Source: Brevibacillus laterosporus (GTDB taxonomy: Bacteria > Bacillota > Bacilli > Brevibacillales > Brevibacillaceae). From it: 64,000 nucleotides of DNA. A program made the translations under genes and the position numbers. Under the pieces are notes generated by a model. The model did no database searches. It saw only the letters and a list, made by a program, of their open reading frames with translations, and had not been told where the DNA came from. This document shows, piece by piece, positions 1 to 9,704 of this stretch. Each line of letters starts with the position of its first letter. Positions within the stretch are counted from its first letter, which is position 1. The stretch lies in assembly GCF_030489605.1 (NCBI RefSeq), contig NZ_JAUKFY010000007.1:172769-236768 (forward strand), read 5' to 3'.

Positions 1-2
1 GA

Positions 3-269
<267 letters not shown>

Positions 270-486
270 TTCATTACACCTAAACCATTGAATTTTTGTA
301 GAATCTTAAACACTACGATTTCATGCTCTTTTTCCTCGACCGCTAATTCCTCTTCATTCTATTTGTTCCTAATCATACGCATACTGACGATATCTCGGAA
401 TACAAAAAACTTTCCATCAAAAATCACTACTCTCAATACTGCCATTGCCTCAACACAGAATTGAATAAAAATGAGTTCGGACATGT

Positions 487-523
487 AAAAAGGTGCTGTC
501 CAATAGGGACGACACCTTTTTTA
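487..523 (-). terminator. Intrinsic terminator after the amino acid ABC operon
   Basis: An imperfect inverted repeat (AGGTGCTGTCC and GGACGACACCT, 5-base loop) is flanked by A-runs on one side and T-runs on the other. It can end both the minus-strand ABC transporter operon and the plus-strand gene before it. The stretch from 270 to 486 shows nothing else recognisable. Confidence 0.7.
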
Positions 524-545
524 CACTGCTCTTATTTTCGAATTT

Positions 546-1268
546 CTATAATACTTTTTCCAAAAACTGTCGTGCACGTTCACTTGTTGGATTTGTGAAA
601 AACTCCTGCGGGGAGGCGTCCTCAATTAACAACCCGCCATCCAAAAACAGTACACGATCTGCCACTTCACGAGCAAAGCCCATTTCATGTGTAACAATCG
701 CCATTGTCATACCAGAGTGCGCCAGACTTTTCATGACTTCTAATACCTCTTTGACCATTTCTGGATCAAGAGCAGACGTAGGCTCATCAAAGAGCATAAT
801 CTCTGGTTCCATTGCTAAGGCTCGCGCAATCGCAACACGTTGCTTTTGCCCACCTGATAAGCTGCTCGGATAGACACCTGCCTTATCAGCCAGCCCAACG
901 CGTTCCAAAAGCTCCATGCCCTTTTTTTCCGCAACCGCCTTCGTTAGTTTTTTTACCTTTATTGGTGCGTAGGTCAGGTTTTGCAGCACCGTCATATGCG
1001 GGAACAAATGAAAATGCTGGAACACCATTCCCACTTTCTGCCGAATCTCTTGAATGTTTCCCTTCGAGTTGGTAATATCCATCCCGTTGATCATTACCTG
1101 TCCCTTTGTAGGCTCCTCCAGCAAATTCATGCAACGCAAGAATGTAGATTTCCCTGAACCTGATGGCCCAATAATGGCAACTACATCTCCTTTTTTAATG
1201 CTCGTACTGATTCCTTTCAGAACCTCCAGTTTCCCGTATGCTTTATGCAAATTTTCAATTTTAACCAT
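546..1268 (-). CDS. Polar amino acid ABC transporter ATPase (ArtM/GlnQ type)
   Basis: This is the cytoplasmic ATP-hydrolysing subunit of a polar amino acid importer. The 240 residues hold Walker [10 protein letters not shown] (about 34-42), a Q-loop in [10 protein letters not shown], signature LSGGQKQR (about 138), Walker [14 protein letters not shown] and the switch His in VTHEMGF. The length is typical for GlnQ/ArtM/HisP. It overlaps the permease gene by 8 bases and has a GGAGG site about 10 bases before the ATG. It is the last gene of a three-gene operon with permease and binding protein. Specificity cannot be read from the ATPase; arginine or a related amino acid is suggested by ARG-box-like sites upstream of the operon. 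Confidence 0.93.
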   Translation of the reverse strand: MVKIENLHKAYGKLEVLKGISTSIKKGDVVAIIGPSGSGKSTFLRCMNLLEEPTKGQVMINGMDITNSKGNIQEIRQKVGMVFQHFHLFPHMTVLQNLTYAPIKVKKLTKAVAEKKGMELLERVGLADKAGVYPSSLSGGQKQRVAIARALAMEPEIMLFDEPTSALDPEMVKEVLEVMKSLAHSGMTMAIVTHEMGFAREVADRVLFLDGGLLIEDASPQEFFTNPTSERARQFLEKVL

Positions 1269-1932
1269 TACGACGCAGCCTCCGTTCTAGCCATGTAGAC
1301 AGTAGCGTTAAAATCATAACCAAAATATAGTACTGTAAGCCTGCAAACACTAAAGGCTCAAAATAAATATACAATTGACCCTTGACGACATCTGCACGGC
1401 GCAAAATTTCCGCCACTCCAATAACGGATACTAGGGATGAATCCTTAAGTAAGGTAATAAATTCATTCATAATGGCAGGTAAAATGTTGCGAATCGCCTG
1501 AGGAAAAATAATATCCTTCATCATTCGAGCGTAGGGAACCCCTAATGCCTTAGCTGCTTCCCACTGCCCCTTGTCTACAGCCAAAATTCCAGCGCGCATG
1601 GTCTCTGACAAATAGGCAGCAGAATTCAAGCTAAAAGCGAGAACCCCAGCAAATAGAGCTGGAATCTGATAATCCGTTAATTGCGGGATTGCATAATAAA
1701 TCAGTAAGAGCTGAACCAGCAATGGTGTACCACGAAAAATGCTTGTATAAAAAGCAGCAAATACCTGTAAGAATTTGCTATTGGATATTTTGCATAGGGT
1801 TAAGATTGTGCCCAGTATAAATCCGAAAAAAACCGATAAAACCGTAAATTGTAAGGTAATCCCCATACCCTCCAGCATGTAGGGTATATGTGGTGTAAGC
1901 AATGAAAAATCGATTGGTATGCTTGTATTCAT
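1261..1932 (-). CDS. Polar amino acid ABC transporter permease (ArtQ/GlnP type)
   Basis: This is the membrane-spanning subunit of the importer, 223 residues of the HisM/GlnP family (His/Glu/Gln/Arg permease family). Strong hydrophobic segments are visible near residues 20-45, 55-80, 90-110 and 185-210. The EAA motif that docks the ATPase is seen as [24 protein letters not shown] text at about 143-160. The ATG at 1932 has a GAGGTGA site upstream. It lies 55 bases after the binding-protein gene and overlaps the ATPase gene, so the three are co-transcribed. One permease gene suggests a homodimer. Confidence 0.92.
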   Translation of the reverse strand: MNTSIPIDFSLLTPHIPYMLEGMGITLQFTVLSVFFGFILGTILTLCKISNSKFLQVFAAFYTSIFRGTPLLVQLLLIYYAIPQLTDYQIPALFAGVLAFSLNSAAYLSETMRAGILAVDKGQWEAAKALGVPYARMMKDIIFPQAIRNILPAIMNEFITLLKDSSLVSVIGVAEILRRADVVKGQLYIYFEPLVFAGLQYYILVMILTLLSTWLERRLRRNG

Positions 1933-1987
1933 GTTTTATGTTCACCTCTGCTTCATCATCTTGCCCTGTAAAAAAAGCAGACTGGGA

Positions 1988-2800
1988 TTATTGTCCCAGC
2001 CACTTTTTAATCAGTTTGTCCATTTCACCGTTTTCTTCCATCTTTTTCAAGATTTCATTAAACTTTTCCACATGTTCTGATCCTTTCGGGAAAGCAATTG
2101 CGTAACCTTCTGTATTATTTGTTGTCATAACCGTTGATTGCAAACCAGGGTTTTTCTCCAAGAAGCCTTGTGCGATGGTATTTTCTACAACAGCCGCCGC
2201 AGATCGGCCCGTAACTACCTCTTGAATGATTTCCCCCATTTTATTTAAGGAAACCACCTCAACCCCATTAATCTCTTTCGCAATCACTTGAGCAGCCTTT
2301 TCTTGCATTGAGCCAATTTGAACGGCTAGCCGTTTGCCTGATAGCTGTTCTGGCTTGGTAATAGGCGAGTCTTTTTTGCTCACTAATGTATTTTTTGCTT
2401 CATAATAATTATTGGAGAAATCTACATTCTTCTTACGCTCAGGTGAAGTGGACATCCCCGCCATGACGAAGTCTGCTCGTTTTGATTGAAGAGCAGGAAC
2501 CAGACCATTAAAGTCTGTATCGACTACTTTTAATTCATAGCCAAGTTCCTTTGCAATATAAGTAGCAATATCGATGTCCATACCTACAATTTGATCATTG
2601 CCATCCTTTGTTTCATGGAATTCATACGGATAGTAATCCGCTGACGTGAACATCGTTAAGGTTTTAGCTGCTGCTTGATCTGTGTTTTTGTTAGCTGCAT
2701 TTCCACTGTCCTGACTAGCAGAACCACAGCCTGTTAATAAGGAAACAGATAATAAAGTAGATAAGGCAAGAGCTGCAAATGATTTTGTAGATTTTCTCAT
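1988..2800 (-). CDS. Amino acid ABC transporter substrate-binding lipoprotein
   Basis: This is the extracellular solute-binding subunit (SBP family 3) of the importer. The 270-residue protein starts with a basic n-region, a hydrophobic stretch and the lipobox LTGC, so Cys25 would be lipidated and membrane anchored. The mature part shows the family text GMDIDIATYIAKELGYELKV and FVMAGMSTSPERKKNVDFS. This resembles arginine/lysine/ornithine and cystine binding proteins (ArtP, TcyA types). A strong AGGAGGG site precedes the ATG. It is first in the operon, as expected for the subunit needed in excess. Substrate is unproven; ARG-box-like sites upstream favour arginine or ornithine. Confidence 0.92.
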   Translation of the reverse strand: MRKSTKSFAALALSTLLSVSLLTGCGSASQDSGNAANKNTDQAAAKTLTMFTSADYYPYEFHETKDGNDQIVGMDIDIATYIAKELGYELKVVDTDFNGLVPALQSKRADFVMAGMSTSPERKKNVDFSNNYYEAKNTLVSKKDSPITKPEQLSGKRLAVQIGSMQEKAAQVIAKEINGVEVVSLNKMGEIIQEVVTGRSAAAVVENTIAQGFLEKNPGLQSTVMTTNNTEGYAIAFPKGSEHVEKFNEILKKMEENGEMDKLIKKWLGQ

Positions 2801-2935
2801 AATAATACCCTCCTGTATGAAACACCGATGATCTACGATGTATGTAATCCAATTATTTACGAAACACTGAAAACTTATATTTATAATACCATACGTATAA
2901 AAATAAGAAAGTAAAATTTAATAATATTTTTTAAA

Positions 2936-3119
2936 ACTTAATAAAAATGCAATGTGTATCTAAGCATAATCCTTGTCCTACCAGCTCGGCTTCAAACAAA
3001 ATCTTTGTATAGTGTGCATCAAAACTGATCGTCTATTCACATATATTCACCTTTATAACCTGCTGAACATCAGTATTTATACATTTTTTCGGCTTTTATG
3101 CACTTTTTATGCATGAATA
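2936..3119. promoter_or_regulatory. ARG-box-like sites upstream of the amino acid importer
   Basis: The 640-base gap 2801-3442 is very AT-rich. At 2936-2953 (plus strand) there is a 15/18 match to the Bacillus AhrC/ArgR ARG box, with core AATAAAAATGCAAT. Further partial matches are CATGAATA at 3112-3119 and two TGAATA-type half sites on the minus strand at about 3035-3052. ArgR binds such sites as a hexamer. A TATTAT -10-like box lies close to the operon. The AT-rich composition makes chance matches likely, so this is a suggestion. Confidence 0.35.
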
Positions 3120-3161
3120 TCTGTTCTTTATTAGGTCGCCAAAGACAAATATGATGTAAAG

Positions 3162-3198
3162 ATAAAAATGCGCACCTTTAATCTTCAAGGTACGCATT
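3162..3198 (-). terminator. Intrinsic terminator downstream of yjdF
   Basis: AATGCGCACCTT at 3167-3178 pairs with AAGGTACGCATT at 3187-3198 (one mismatch, 8-base loop). Reading the minus strand, the hairpin is followed by a T-tract, so it would end the yjdF transcript about 250 bases after its stop codon. Confidence 0.65.
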
Positions 3199-3442
3199 AC
3201 TAATATTGATTCACACTGTAATCAATCTTTAACTATAATTAGTATTCCGATTGAGATACTATTTAGTCTGATCCCTTATTCAGGATAAAAAAAGACCCTG
3301 TCCAAAAACAGTTCCAATTTGTATCTTGAATCCATAATTTTTTTAACTTCTTTTTCATAATAAATTGTATATACAACTATAATGCCCTTGTGCCCCTAAC
3401 TCTCCTTTCACCTTTAGAATGAGTATGTTATCCTACCTTGAG

Positions 3443-3856
3443 TCAGTGTCCGCGATGCTTCGCTTTAGCCTTCCGTCTTGCCACCTCTCTTTTATAAGCA
3501 GCAATTTCTTCTTTTCGTTCCTTGGAGAGAACCTTTTTTTCTTTTTTCCGTTTTTCTAAATCTTGCTGAATAGCTTGTGCTGCTTTTGTTGAGACTCCTC
3601 GACTATTCATTTCTTTTCTGGCATTTCGAATTATGCGCTTTGGATTTATCCTACGTTCTTTCTTATCAAGTGCTGAAACGGAGGAAACTGAGCCTCTGTC
3701 CAATAAATCCAGTAAATTGCTTTGTACAAATTCCAATATTTCTGCATCCTTTGGTTCTGACCCAAACACATTTCTCGCTGCTTTCAATTTGCTTTTCTCT
3801 TCATACTCGGTGATACCTATCCAAAATTGGCCATCATACAATACCGTAAGCTTCAT
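3443..3856 (-). CDS. yjdF: YjdF family protein (DUF2992)
   Basis: A 137-residue protein of the YjdF/DUF2992 family. The N-terminal half carries the family text MKLTVLYDGQFWIGI and FGSEPKDAEILEFV. The C-terminal third is extremely Lys/Arg/Glu rich and predicted helical (ERKEEIAAYKREVARRKAK). Function is unknown; in other Firmicutes the gene is controlled by a riboswitch sensing azaaromatic compounds, which suggests a role in handling toxic heterocycles. The longest frame begins at a TTG, but the ATG at 3856 sits 7 bases after a perfect AGGAGG, so that start is preferred. It appears monocistronic, with its own terminator. Confidence 0.85.
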   Translation of the reverse strand: MKLTVLYDGQFWIGITEYEEKSKLKAARNVFGSEPKDAEILEFVQSNLLDLLDRGSVSSVSALDKKERRINPKRIIRNARKEMNSRGVSTKAAQAIQQDLEKRKKEKKVLSKERKEEIAAYKREVARRKAKAKHRGH

Positions 3857-3865
3857 AAACAAGCC

Positions 3866-3935
3866 TCCTAAAAATAATGCGGATCCTCATCGGTTCGTTA
3901 CTCTCATTCCTTAACCTCACTTTCCTAAAACTATA
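3866..3935 (-). promoter_or_regulatory. Candidate yjdF riboswitch in the yjdF leader
   Basis: The 5' leader directly upstream of yjdF is purine-rich with little flanking similarity to a random AT-rich spacer. On the minus strand it reads GTGAGGTTAAGGAATGAG, then AACGAACCGATGAGGATCCG, then the AGGAGG site. GGTT and AACC can pair around the conserved-looking core. The yjdF RNA motif is known to lie in exactly this position in Bacilli. The call rests on gene identity and position; I could not score it against the covariance model. Confidence 0.5.
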
Positions 3936-4042
3936 AGACGATAATCATTTATTATATAGTAATTTCATGTAATTTACATACTCTTTTCATTCTTTTTTAC
4001 CTATAGTCTTAAACGAATCCAAGAACTCACAGAGATAGTCAT

Positions 4043-4090
4043 AAAAAAAGGATGCTCTCTTTGAATTAAATGAGAGAGTCATCCTTTTTT
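4043..4090 (-). terminator. Intrinsic terminator of the rpe operon
   Basis: GGATGCTCTCT pairs with AGAGAGTCATCC (one bulged base) across a 12-base loop, with A-run and T-run flanks. It begins immediately after the rpe stop codon. The symmetric flanks also allow use from the plus strand. Confidence 0.85.
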
Positions 4091-4091
4091 G

Positions 4092-4739
4092 TTAGCCGCG
4101 AATCTCAGCAATCGCCTTTGCTCGATCTGTTTGATTATAAACAGCAGAACCTGCGACAAGTACAGTCGCTCCAGCATCTTCACACAGGCGAGCTGTTTGA
4201 GCATTTACCCCGCCATCAATTTCAATATCAATATGGGATAGGCCACGTTTATTTAATAAATCACGTAGATCACGTATTTTAGGTAATACGCTATGTATAA
4301 ATTTTTGACCGCCAAAGCCTGGGTTTACCGTCATCAATAACACCAGATCCAAATCCTTAAGCACATGCTCGATCGTGCTAATTGGAGTAGCTGGATTTAA
4401 AACAACCCCTGCCTTTACACCTTGTTCTTTAATGTGATGAATAGTCCGATGTAAATGGCGGCAAGCTTCCTGATGAACCGTGATGTAATCTGCGCCACTT
4501 TTAGCAAATTGAGCGATATAGCGATCCGGTTCTTCAATCATCAGATGTACGTCCAAAGGAAGTTGCGTGACTGGACGGATTGCATCGACGATCAAGGGAC
4601 CTATTGTAATATTGGGGACAAAATGGCCATCCATTACGTCTACATGAATCCAGTCAGCGCCTCCACGTTCTACATCTTTAATTTCTTCTCCTAAGCGAGC
4701 AAAATCAGCTGATAGAATAGATGGTGCGATTTTTACCAT
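4092..4739 (-). CDS. rpe: Ribulose-phosphate 3-epimerase
   Basis: Interconverts D-ribulose 5-phosphate and D-xylulose 5-phosphate in the cytoplasmic pentose phosphate pathway. The 215-residue TIM-barrel protein has the family start [16 protein letters not shown], the metal-ligand and catalytic segment [12 protein letters not shown] (about 32-43), HLMIEEP, and the phosphate loop text [12 protein letters not shown] and EIDGGV, with a final GSAVY. Length and motifs are standard. The ATG overlaps the end of rsgA by 7 bases, implying translational coupling. The order rsgA-rpe downstream of prkC is the same as in Bacillus subtilis. Confidence 0.97.
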   Translation of the reverse strand: MVKIAPSILSADFARLGEEIKDVERGGADWIHVDVMDGHFVPNITIGPLIVDAIRPVTQLPLDVHLMIEEPDRYIAQFAKSGADYITVHQEACRHLHRTIHHIKEQGVKAGVVLNPATPISTIEHVLKDLDLVLLMTVNPGFGGQKFIHSVLPKIRDLRDLLNKRGLSHIDIEIDGGVNAQTARLCEDAGATVLVAGSAVYNQTDRAKAIAEIRG

Positions 4740-5632
4740 TGTTTGTTCCTCCTCAGGTATTCTCTCAACTCTTCCATGAACTGCAGATAATGTTTATAAC
4801 GATGTTCAACGATTTCACCAGCTTGCAAAGCAGCTTGAACTGCACAGCTTGGTTCCGTTATATGCAAACATCCCCGGAACTTACACTCATCGCTTCGCTG
4901 CTCAAAATCACGGAATGCTTGTGCCAAATCTAGCTCGGTCATATTTATAAAATCTAATGAACTAAATCCAGGTGTATCGGCGACATAGCCACCTTCCTTC
5001 AATGGAAGCAGCTCTACGTGGCGAGTAGTGTGCCGACCACGTCCTAGCTTTTGGCTGACTTCTCCCGTTTGTAGGCTGATTCCTGGAAAAATAGCATTCA
5101 GCAGAGATGATTTCCCTACTCCTGATTGTCCGGCAAAGACCGCTAGCTTTCCAATCAGCTCTTCACGTACTTGTTCTACACCGCGCTGATCAAGAATGGA
5201 GGTGGGAATCACTCGATATCCCACCTTTTCATATTCCGCTACAAGCCTGCTGCATTCTTCCTCTTCCAATAAATCTGCCTTCGTAATTACAATAATCGCA
5301 TCAATGCCAGCATGCTCCGTATGTACAAGGAATTTATCCAACAATAACGGACTCATATCAGGCTCCTTAGCAGAGAACACTAAGACAGCTAAATCAACAT
5401 TGGCAATAGAAGGGCGAACCAGCTCGCTTGTTCGCTCTTCTATCTCCATCACATATCCATCTCGATCATTTGGCGCCTCAAATACGACCCAATCACCAAC
5501 TAAAGGGGTAATCTTGGCCCCTTTCTTTTTAAACAAGCCACGAGCTCGACATTGGACGATTCGTTCTGGATTCGCTTGGTCGGCCACGTAATAAAATCCA
5601 CTTAATGCTTTTACAATTCGCCCTTCTGGCAT
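4733..5632 (-). CDS. rsgA: Ribosome small subunit biogenesis GTPase RsgA
   Basis: A circularly permuted GTPase that acts late in 30S assembly. The order of motifs is diagnostic: G4 ITKAD (116-120) precedes G1 GQSGVGKSS (168-176) and G3 DTPG (219-222). An N-terminal OB-fold (about 1-65) and a C-terminal zinc site (C250, C255, H257, C263) complete the family architecture at the usual 299 residues. It lies 18 bases after prkC and overlaps rpe. In Bacillus the homologue is a substrate of PrkC, encoded next door here. Confidence 0.97.
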   Translation of the reverse strand: MPEGRIVKALSGFYYVADQANPERIVQCRARGLFKKKGAKITPLVGDWVVFEAPNDRDGYVMEIEERTSELVRPSIANVDLAVLVFSAKEPDMSPLLLDKFLVHTEHAGIDAIIVITKADLLEEEECSRLVAEYEKVGYRVIPTSILDQRGVEQVREELIGKLAVFAGQSGVGKSSLLNAIFPGISLQTGEVSQKLGRGRHTTRHVELLPLKEGGYVADTPGFSSLDFINMTELDLAQAFRDFEQRSDECKFRGCLHITEPSCAVQAALQAGEIVEHRYKHYLQFMEELREYLRRNKQW

Positions 5633-5650
5633 GCATGTACCTCCAGCGTT

Positions 5651-7663
5651 TTACGGATACGATTGATAATCAACATCTATGGTATTGATTGTTTCGCCAT
5701 TCTTTTTAACCTCGATTTTTCCATTCGTCTCTGGCGATAAGATTACTTCCACGTTGAAATCAGCGCTTTCTGATATAGATTGATGGATGGGCTTTTGTTC
5801 CGTTTTACGAGCATCATTTACAACGATTTCAATGGTTGCGGAAGGTACTTCGACAGGATCATGCTCAACATGAACAGGAACACTTACAATCTTGGCATCA
5901 GAAGGCCATTTTCCATTGCTTATTACCATGTTAACCTTTGTACCTTCTTCGACTACAGTATTAGCAGGAGGATTTGTGGAAAGGACAATACCTCTTTCAC
6001 GGTATTCATAAGAACCTTGCTGTATTAATTCTCCTTCTTTTAGCTTTACATTGTTGAGAGAAGCTTTAGCTAAATCCCAGTGATTACCTACTAAATCATT
6101 TGGTACTTTTGTCCGTTTTTTTCCTTCACTAACCGTTAAGGTCATAACAGTATCTACAAAAGCAAGATTAACATTTGGCACTGGATCTTGATTCATGACC
6201 TGTCCGGCTGGAACATCATTGCTTTCTTGTTTAACAATCTTTACTTCCTTAAAGTTAGCTAAACGGGCTTTTTGCTCTGCTTCCTGTTGAGACATACCAA
6301 TGTAATCTGGAGTCGGTAGTAATTGTTTTCCTTTACTGATCATTACAATTACCGTGCTATTTTCTTTAACCCGCCTTGTTGCCGCTGGATCTTGTTCAAA
6401 AACCTTACCCTTGTCTTCGGCATTAAAGGCCTCTTCAAACGTAGCACTTAATCCTGCATTTTTCAGGGCCGTATCTGCTTGCTCTCTCGTCATTCCAATC
6501 ACATTAGGTACATCTGTTTCTGGAACAGTGAGCAACTTCATAGCAAGGTTAAAACCAAAAATAGCCAAAACAACGAATAAAACAGCGATACCAGACCAAA
6601 GAAGGCTTCTCTTCCACCAGATCCCCTTTTTCTTGTTAGCCAAGTTCTCCTCCTCCTCTTCCTCCTCGTCTCTATATTGCTCCTCTGTGCTTGCCGCCTT
6701 TTGAGGAGTGCGGGTAGGATAGGTTCTCGGTTGATAGCTATCTTGTTTATTTTTCTCCAGCATATCTGGCGTGATTGCTGAAATGACCCGTGTTTCTTCA
6801 TCATCTATATCACTTGCAAACGTAAGCTTTGGTTCATGACGTCTTTCTGTTGACAAGCACGTTTCCAAGTCCTCATACATTTCCCGTGCAGACTTGTAGC
6901 GCTGGAATGGATCCTTAGCCAAAGCACGAATAATAACATTCTCCAAGCTTTGTGGGATAGCTGGATTTAATTTACGCGGCTCAGGCAATGGGTCCTGTAA
7001 ATGCTTAAGCGCTACAGTAATGGGAGAATCTCCTGAAAATGGCAACGTGCCAGTAACCATCTCATACAGTACAATTCCGAGAGAATAAATGTCGGATTTC
7101 TCTGCCGTGATTCCCCCGCGAGCTTGTTCAGGAGAAAAATAATGGACTGAGCCAAGTACCGAACCCGTCTGTGTAATCGTCTGTGACGTAACCGCACGGG
7201 CAATCCCAAAATCCGTTACCTTCACACGACCATTCGTTCCAATCATGATATTGTGCGGCTTAATATCCCGATGAATGATCTGGTTTTGATGGGCGTGATC
7301 TAGTGCGTCACACACCTGCATCGCGATTCGAACCGCCTCACTCATCAGCATGCCGCCTTGAGCTGTAATAATCTCCTTTAAGGTTGAGCCTTCGATATAT
7401 TCCATCACCATATAATGAATATCATCGTCTTGCCCAACATCATAAACATTGACGATATTATGATGCGAAAGACTTGCTACCGCTTGCGCTTCTCTGCGAA
7501 ATCTCTCTACAAAGTCTTCGTCCGTGCCAAATTGGGGTCTTAGCAATTTGACGGCAACGATTCGATTTAATACAAGATCTCTGGCTTTGTAAACAATAGC
7601 CATTCCGCCGCCACCAATCACTTCCTCAAGTTGATAGCGCCCACCTAGTCGTTGACCTTGCAT
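5651..7663 (-). CDS. prkC: PASTA-domain Ser/Thr protein kinase PrkC
   Basis: A membrane kinase that senses peptidoglycan fragments and, in spore formers, takes part in germination and growth control. The 670-residue protein has a kinase domain (1 to about 270) with glycine loop GGGGMAIVYKA, Lys39 in VAVKLL, catalytic HRDIKPHN and DFG, then an acidic linker with a long Glu run. A single transmembrane segment (about 352-375) and three consecutive PASTA repeats (each with a VPNVIGM-like or IGMSQQEAEQ-like start) follow, then an Ig-like C-terminal part. It overlaps prpC by 19 bases, coupling kinase and phosphatase synthesis. Confidence 0.96.
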   Translation of the reverse strand: MQGQRLGGRYQLEEVIGGGGMAIVYKARDLVLNRIVAVKLLRPQFGTDEDFVERFRREAQAVASLSHHNIVNVYDVGQDDDIHYMVMEYIEGSTLKEIITAQGGMLMSEAVRIAMQVCDALDHAHQNQIIHRDIKPHNIMIGTNGRVKVTDFGIARAVTSQTITQTGSVLGSVHYFSPEQARGGITAEKSDIYSLGIVLYEMVTGTLPFSGDSPITVALKHLQDPLPEPRKLNPAIPQSLENVIIRALAKDPFQRYKSAREMYEDLETCLSTERRHEPKLTFASDIDDEETRVISAITPDMLEKNKQDSYQPRTYPTRTPQKAASTEEQYRDEEEEEEENLANKKKGIWWKRSLLWSGIAVLFVVLAIFGFNLAMKLLTVPETDVPNVIGMTREQADTALKNAGLSATFEEAFNAEDKGKVFEQDPAATRRVKENSTVIVMISKGKQLLPTPDYIGMSQQEAEQKARLANFKEVKIVKQESNDVPAGQVMNQDPVPNVNLAFVDTVMTLTVSEGKKRTKVPNDLVGNHWDLAKASLNNVKLKEGELIQQGSYEYRERGIVLSTNPPANTVVEEGTKVNMVISNGKWPSDAKIVSVPVHVEHDPVEVPSATIEIVVNDARKTEQKPIHQSISESADFNVEVILSPETNGKIEVKKNGETINTIDVDYQSYP

Positions 7664-8433
7664 TCTCCTCCCCCCTCTTTCTCACAGACTTGCGAAGGCT
7701 TCTTTTTATTACGTATGGCCACACAAGTAATATTATCTTCTCCCCCTGCATCAAGTGCATATTGAACGAGTGCGTCCACGCTTTGCTGCAAAGGTATTGG
7801 TTTAGCTAACCATTCCTCTATGATATCTTCTGGTACTTTGTTGGATAATCCGTCTGAGCAAAGCAGCACAACCTCGCCATCTGACCACTCAAACTGTCCC
7901 AGATCAATTCGAACATGATCCTCCGTACCTAGAGCTCTCATCAGGACATTGCGCTGCGGATGCAGGGACGCCTCCATTTGATTGATTTGTCCGCTTTTTA
8001 ACAATTCCTGTACAAGCGAATGGTCCTCTGTATGCTGAATTAGCTCATTTTCCTTATAAATATACAAGCGACTATCACCAATGTGTGCTGTGACGCCGGC
8101 ATCATTTCCTACTAGTGTAGCAACGACTGTGGTTCCCATCCCGTTACACTCTGGATGTGCCTCGGCATACTCATATACCTCTTGATTAGCAAGAAGTAAA
8201 GCATCCATCAATAATTCTCGCTCTTCTAAAGGAGCCATGTTATGTTCAACTTTTTTCATTTCTTTTAAAATGCGTTCAACCGCCATTTTGCTCGCAACAT
8301 CGCCAGCTTGATGACCGCCCATGCCATCTGCGACAACTGCAAGTACACGTCCAGCCAGGTCAACTGCGCAGGCATAAAAATCCTCGTTAACTTGTCGGAC
8401 GCATCCCACATGCGATTTCATCGCTATTTCCAT
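7645..8433 (-). CDS. prpC: PP2C-type Ser/Thr phosphatase PrpC/Stp
   Basis: A metal-dependent phosphatase that reverses PrkC phosphorylation. The 262 residues carry the PP2C set: RQVNEDF near the N terminus, VADGMGGHQAGDVAS (metal Asp and Gly), GDSRLYIY, SDGLSNKV and GGEDNITCV. A GGTGA-like site precedes the ATG. An internal ATG four codons later, before KSHVG, is a possible alternative start. It lies between rlmN and prkC in the conserved order, 6 bases after rlmN. Confidence 0.96.
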   Translation of the reverse strand: MEIAMKSHVGCVRQVNEDFYACAVDLAGRVLAVVADGMGGHQAGDVASKMAVERILKEMKKVEHNMAPLEERELLMDALLLANQEVYEYAEAHPECNGMGTTVVATLVGNDAGVTAHIGDSRLYIYKENELIQHTEDHSLVQELLKSGQINQMEASLHPQRNVLMRALGTEDHVRIDLGQFEWSDGEVVLLCSDGLSNKVPEDIIEEWLAKPIPLQQSVDALVQYALDAGGEDNITCVAIRNKKKPSQVCEKEGGGECKVND

Positions 8434-8439
8434 ACTTTA

Positions 8440-9510
8440 TCACCCTGCCGTTTCTTTCGCGTGTTGCGCACGCAATTGACCGCAAGCAGCCGCAATATCA
8501 CTGCCGTGCTCTCGTCGAATTGTGACGTTTATACCGCGATCGTCTAAAATGCGTTTAAAGGTGAAAATATCATTTCTAGCCGTGCGAACATAATCGCGCT
8601 CTGGCACGTAGTTCACAGGTATTAGGTTAACGTGGCAAAGCATATCACCAATTAACTCGGCTAATTCTTCCGCATGATGCGGCTGGTCGTTCTGTCCACC
8701 AAACAAACCGTACTCAAAGGAGATACGACGCCCCGTTTTAGCTATATAATGACGGCAAGCCTCCATTAATTTTTCCAATGGGAAGCCGCGATTGATCGGC
8801 ATTAGCTTGGTTCTTAGCTCTGTGTTAGGGGCATGAAGGGAAATAGCCAGATTCACCTGACCTCCGCGCTCAGCAAATTCATAAATCTTAGGTACGATTC
8901 CGCTGGTGGAAACCGTAATATGTCGTTGACCAATATTTAATCCACGGTTGTCATTAATGATGTTCAAGAAGGATAATAGTGGTTCAAAATTCTCAAATGG
9001 TTCGCCAATCCCCATTACAACCACATGACTTACACGTCCTTCATCTGCATCTAGGGCACGTTGGGCCTGCAATACCTGAGCCACAATTTCACCGGCATCC
9101 AGATTTCGCTTTAAGCCACCCAGTGTCGATGCGCAGAACGTACAGCCAATGCGACAGCCTACCTGTGTTGTAACACACACGCTATTTCCGTAATTGTGGC
9201 GCATGATTACTGTTTCAATGGCGTGTCCATCTATCAATTGGAATAAAAACTTGATTGTTCCATCCGCTGATTCCTGGCGTGTAATTTCGGTTAAGGCGTT
9301 GATACGAAACTCCTCATTTAATTTATCACGCAAGGCCTTCGACAGGTTGCTCATCTCTTCAAATGCTGTTACACGTTTCACATATAACCAATCAAAAATC
9401 TGTGCAGCTCGAAATGCTTTTTCCCCGTTCTCTTCCAGCCATTGTTTCATTTCATCAAGACGCAAGCTATAGATTAAGGGTTTATTGTCTGTAAATGACG
9501 TAATGTTCAT
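8440..9510 (-). CDS. rlmN: 23S rRNA (A2503-C2)/tRNA (A37-C2) methyltransferase RlmN
   Basis: A radical SAM enzyme that methylates C2 of A2503 in 23S rRNA. The cluster-binding motif is visible as CRIGCTFC (CX3CX2C), with GIGEPFENF and the C-terminal catalytic cysteine in ACGQLRA. The frame stays open back to 9675, but that extension has no family similarity and covers a hairpin. The ATG at 9510 has AAAGGTGA 8 bases upstream and gives the usual length of 356 residues starting MNITSF. The resistance-type paralogue Cfr is unlikely given the conserved neighbourhood. Confidence 0.95.
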   Translation of the reverse strand: MNITSFTDNKPLIYSLRLDEMKQWLEENGEKAFRAAQIFDWLYVKRVTAFEEMSNLSKALRDKLNEEFRINALTEITRQESADGTIKFLFQLIDGHAIETVIMRHNYGNSVCVTTQVGCRIGCTFCASTLGGLKRNLDAGEIVAQVLQAQRALDADEGRVSHVVVMGIGEPFENFEPLLSFLNIINDNRGLNIGQRHITVSTSGIVPKIYEFAERGGQVNLAISLHAPNTELRTKLMPINRGFPLEKLMEACRHYIAKTGRRISFEYGLFGGQNDQPHHAEELAELIGDMLCHVNLIPVNYVPERDYVRTARNDIFTFKRILDDRGINVTIRREHGSDIAAACGQLRAQHAKETAG

Positions 9511-9603
9511 TGTAAGATTCACCTTTTTACTAGTCGTAACTACATTGGATTTGGGAGTGAGAAACAAACCCCATTCACTCATTGTACCCTTTGTGACGGA
9601 AAA

Positions 9604-9650
9604 GGAAAAGTGGAAAGCCGCAATTGCAGATTTCCACTTGACTTTTTTTT
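9604..9650. terminator. Hairpin between rsmB and rlmN, terminator-like on either strand
   Basis: A perfect 9-bp inverted repeat, AAGTGGAAA at 9608-9616 and TTTCCACTT at 9631-9639. On the plus strand it is followed by ACTTTTTTTT. On the minus strand, the direction of the flanking genes, the following tract is TTCCTTTTCC, which is a weak terminator, so partial read-through into rlmN is expected. Confidence 0.6.
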
Positions 9651-9704
9651 CACAAAGAGATCTGATTTCTGCCACCTGATACAGCCTGGTAAACCAGTTC
9701 GTTA

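Noticed and set aside
546..1134. Several open frames opposite and inside the ABC ATPase gene
   Set aside because: They are shadows of the ATPase gene; none has a ribosome-binding site or domain text.
9511..9675. 55-residue N-terminal extension of RlmN
   Set aside because: No family similarity, it contains a terminator-like hairpin, and ATG 9510 has a proper ribosome-binding site.
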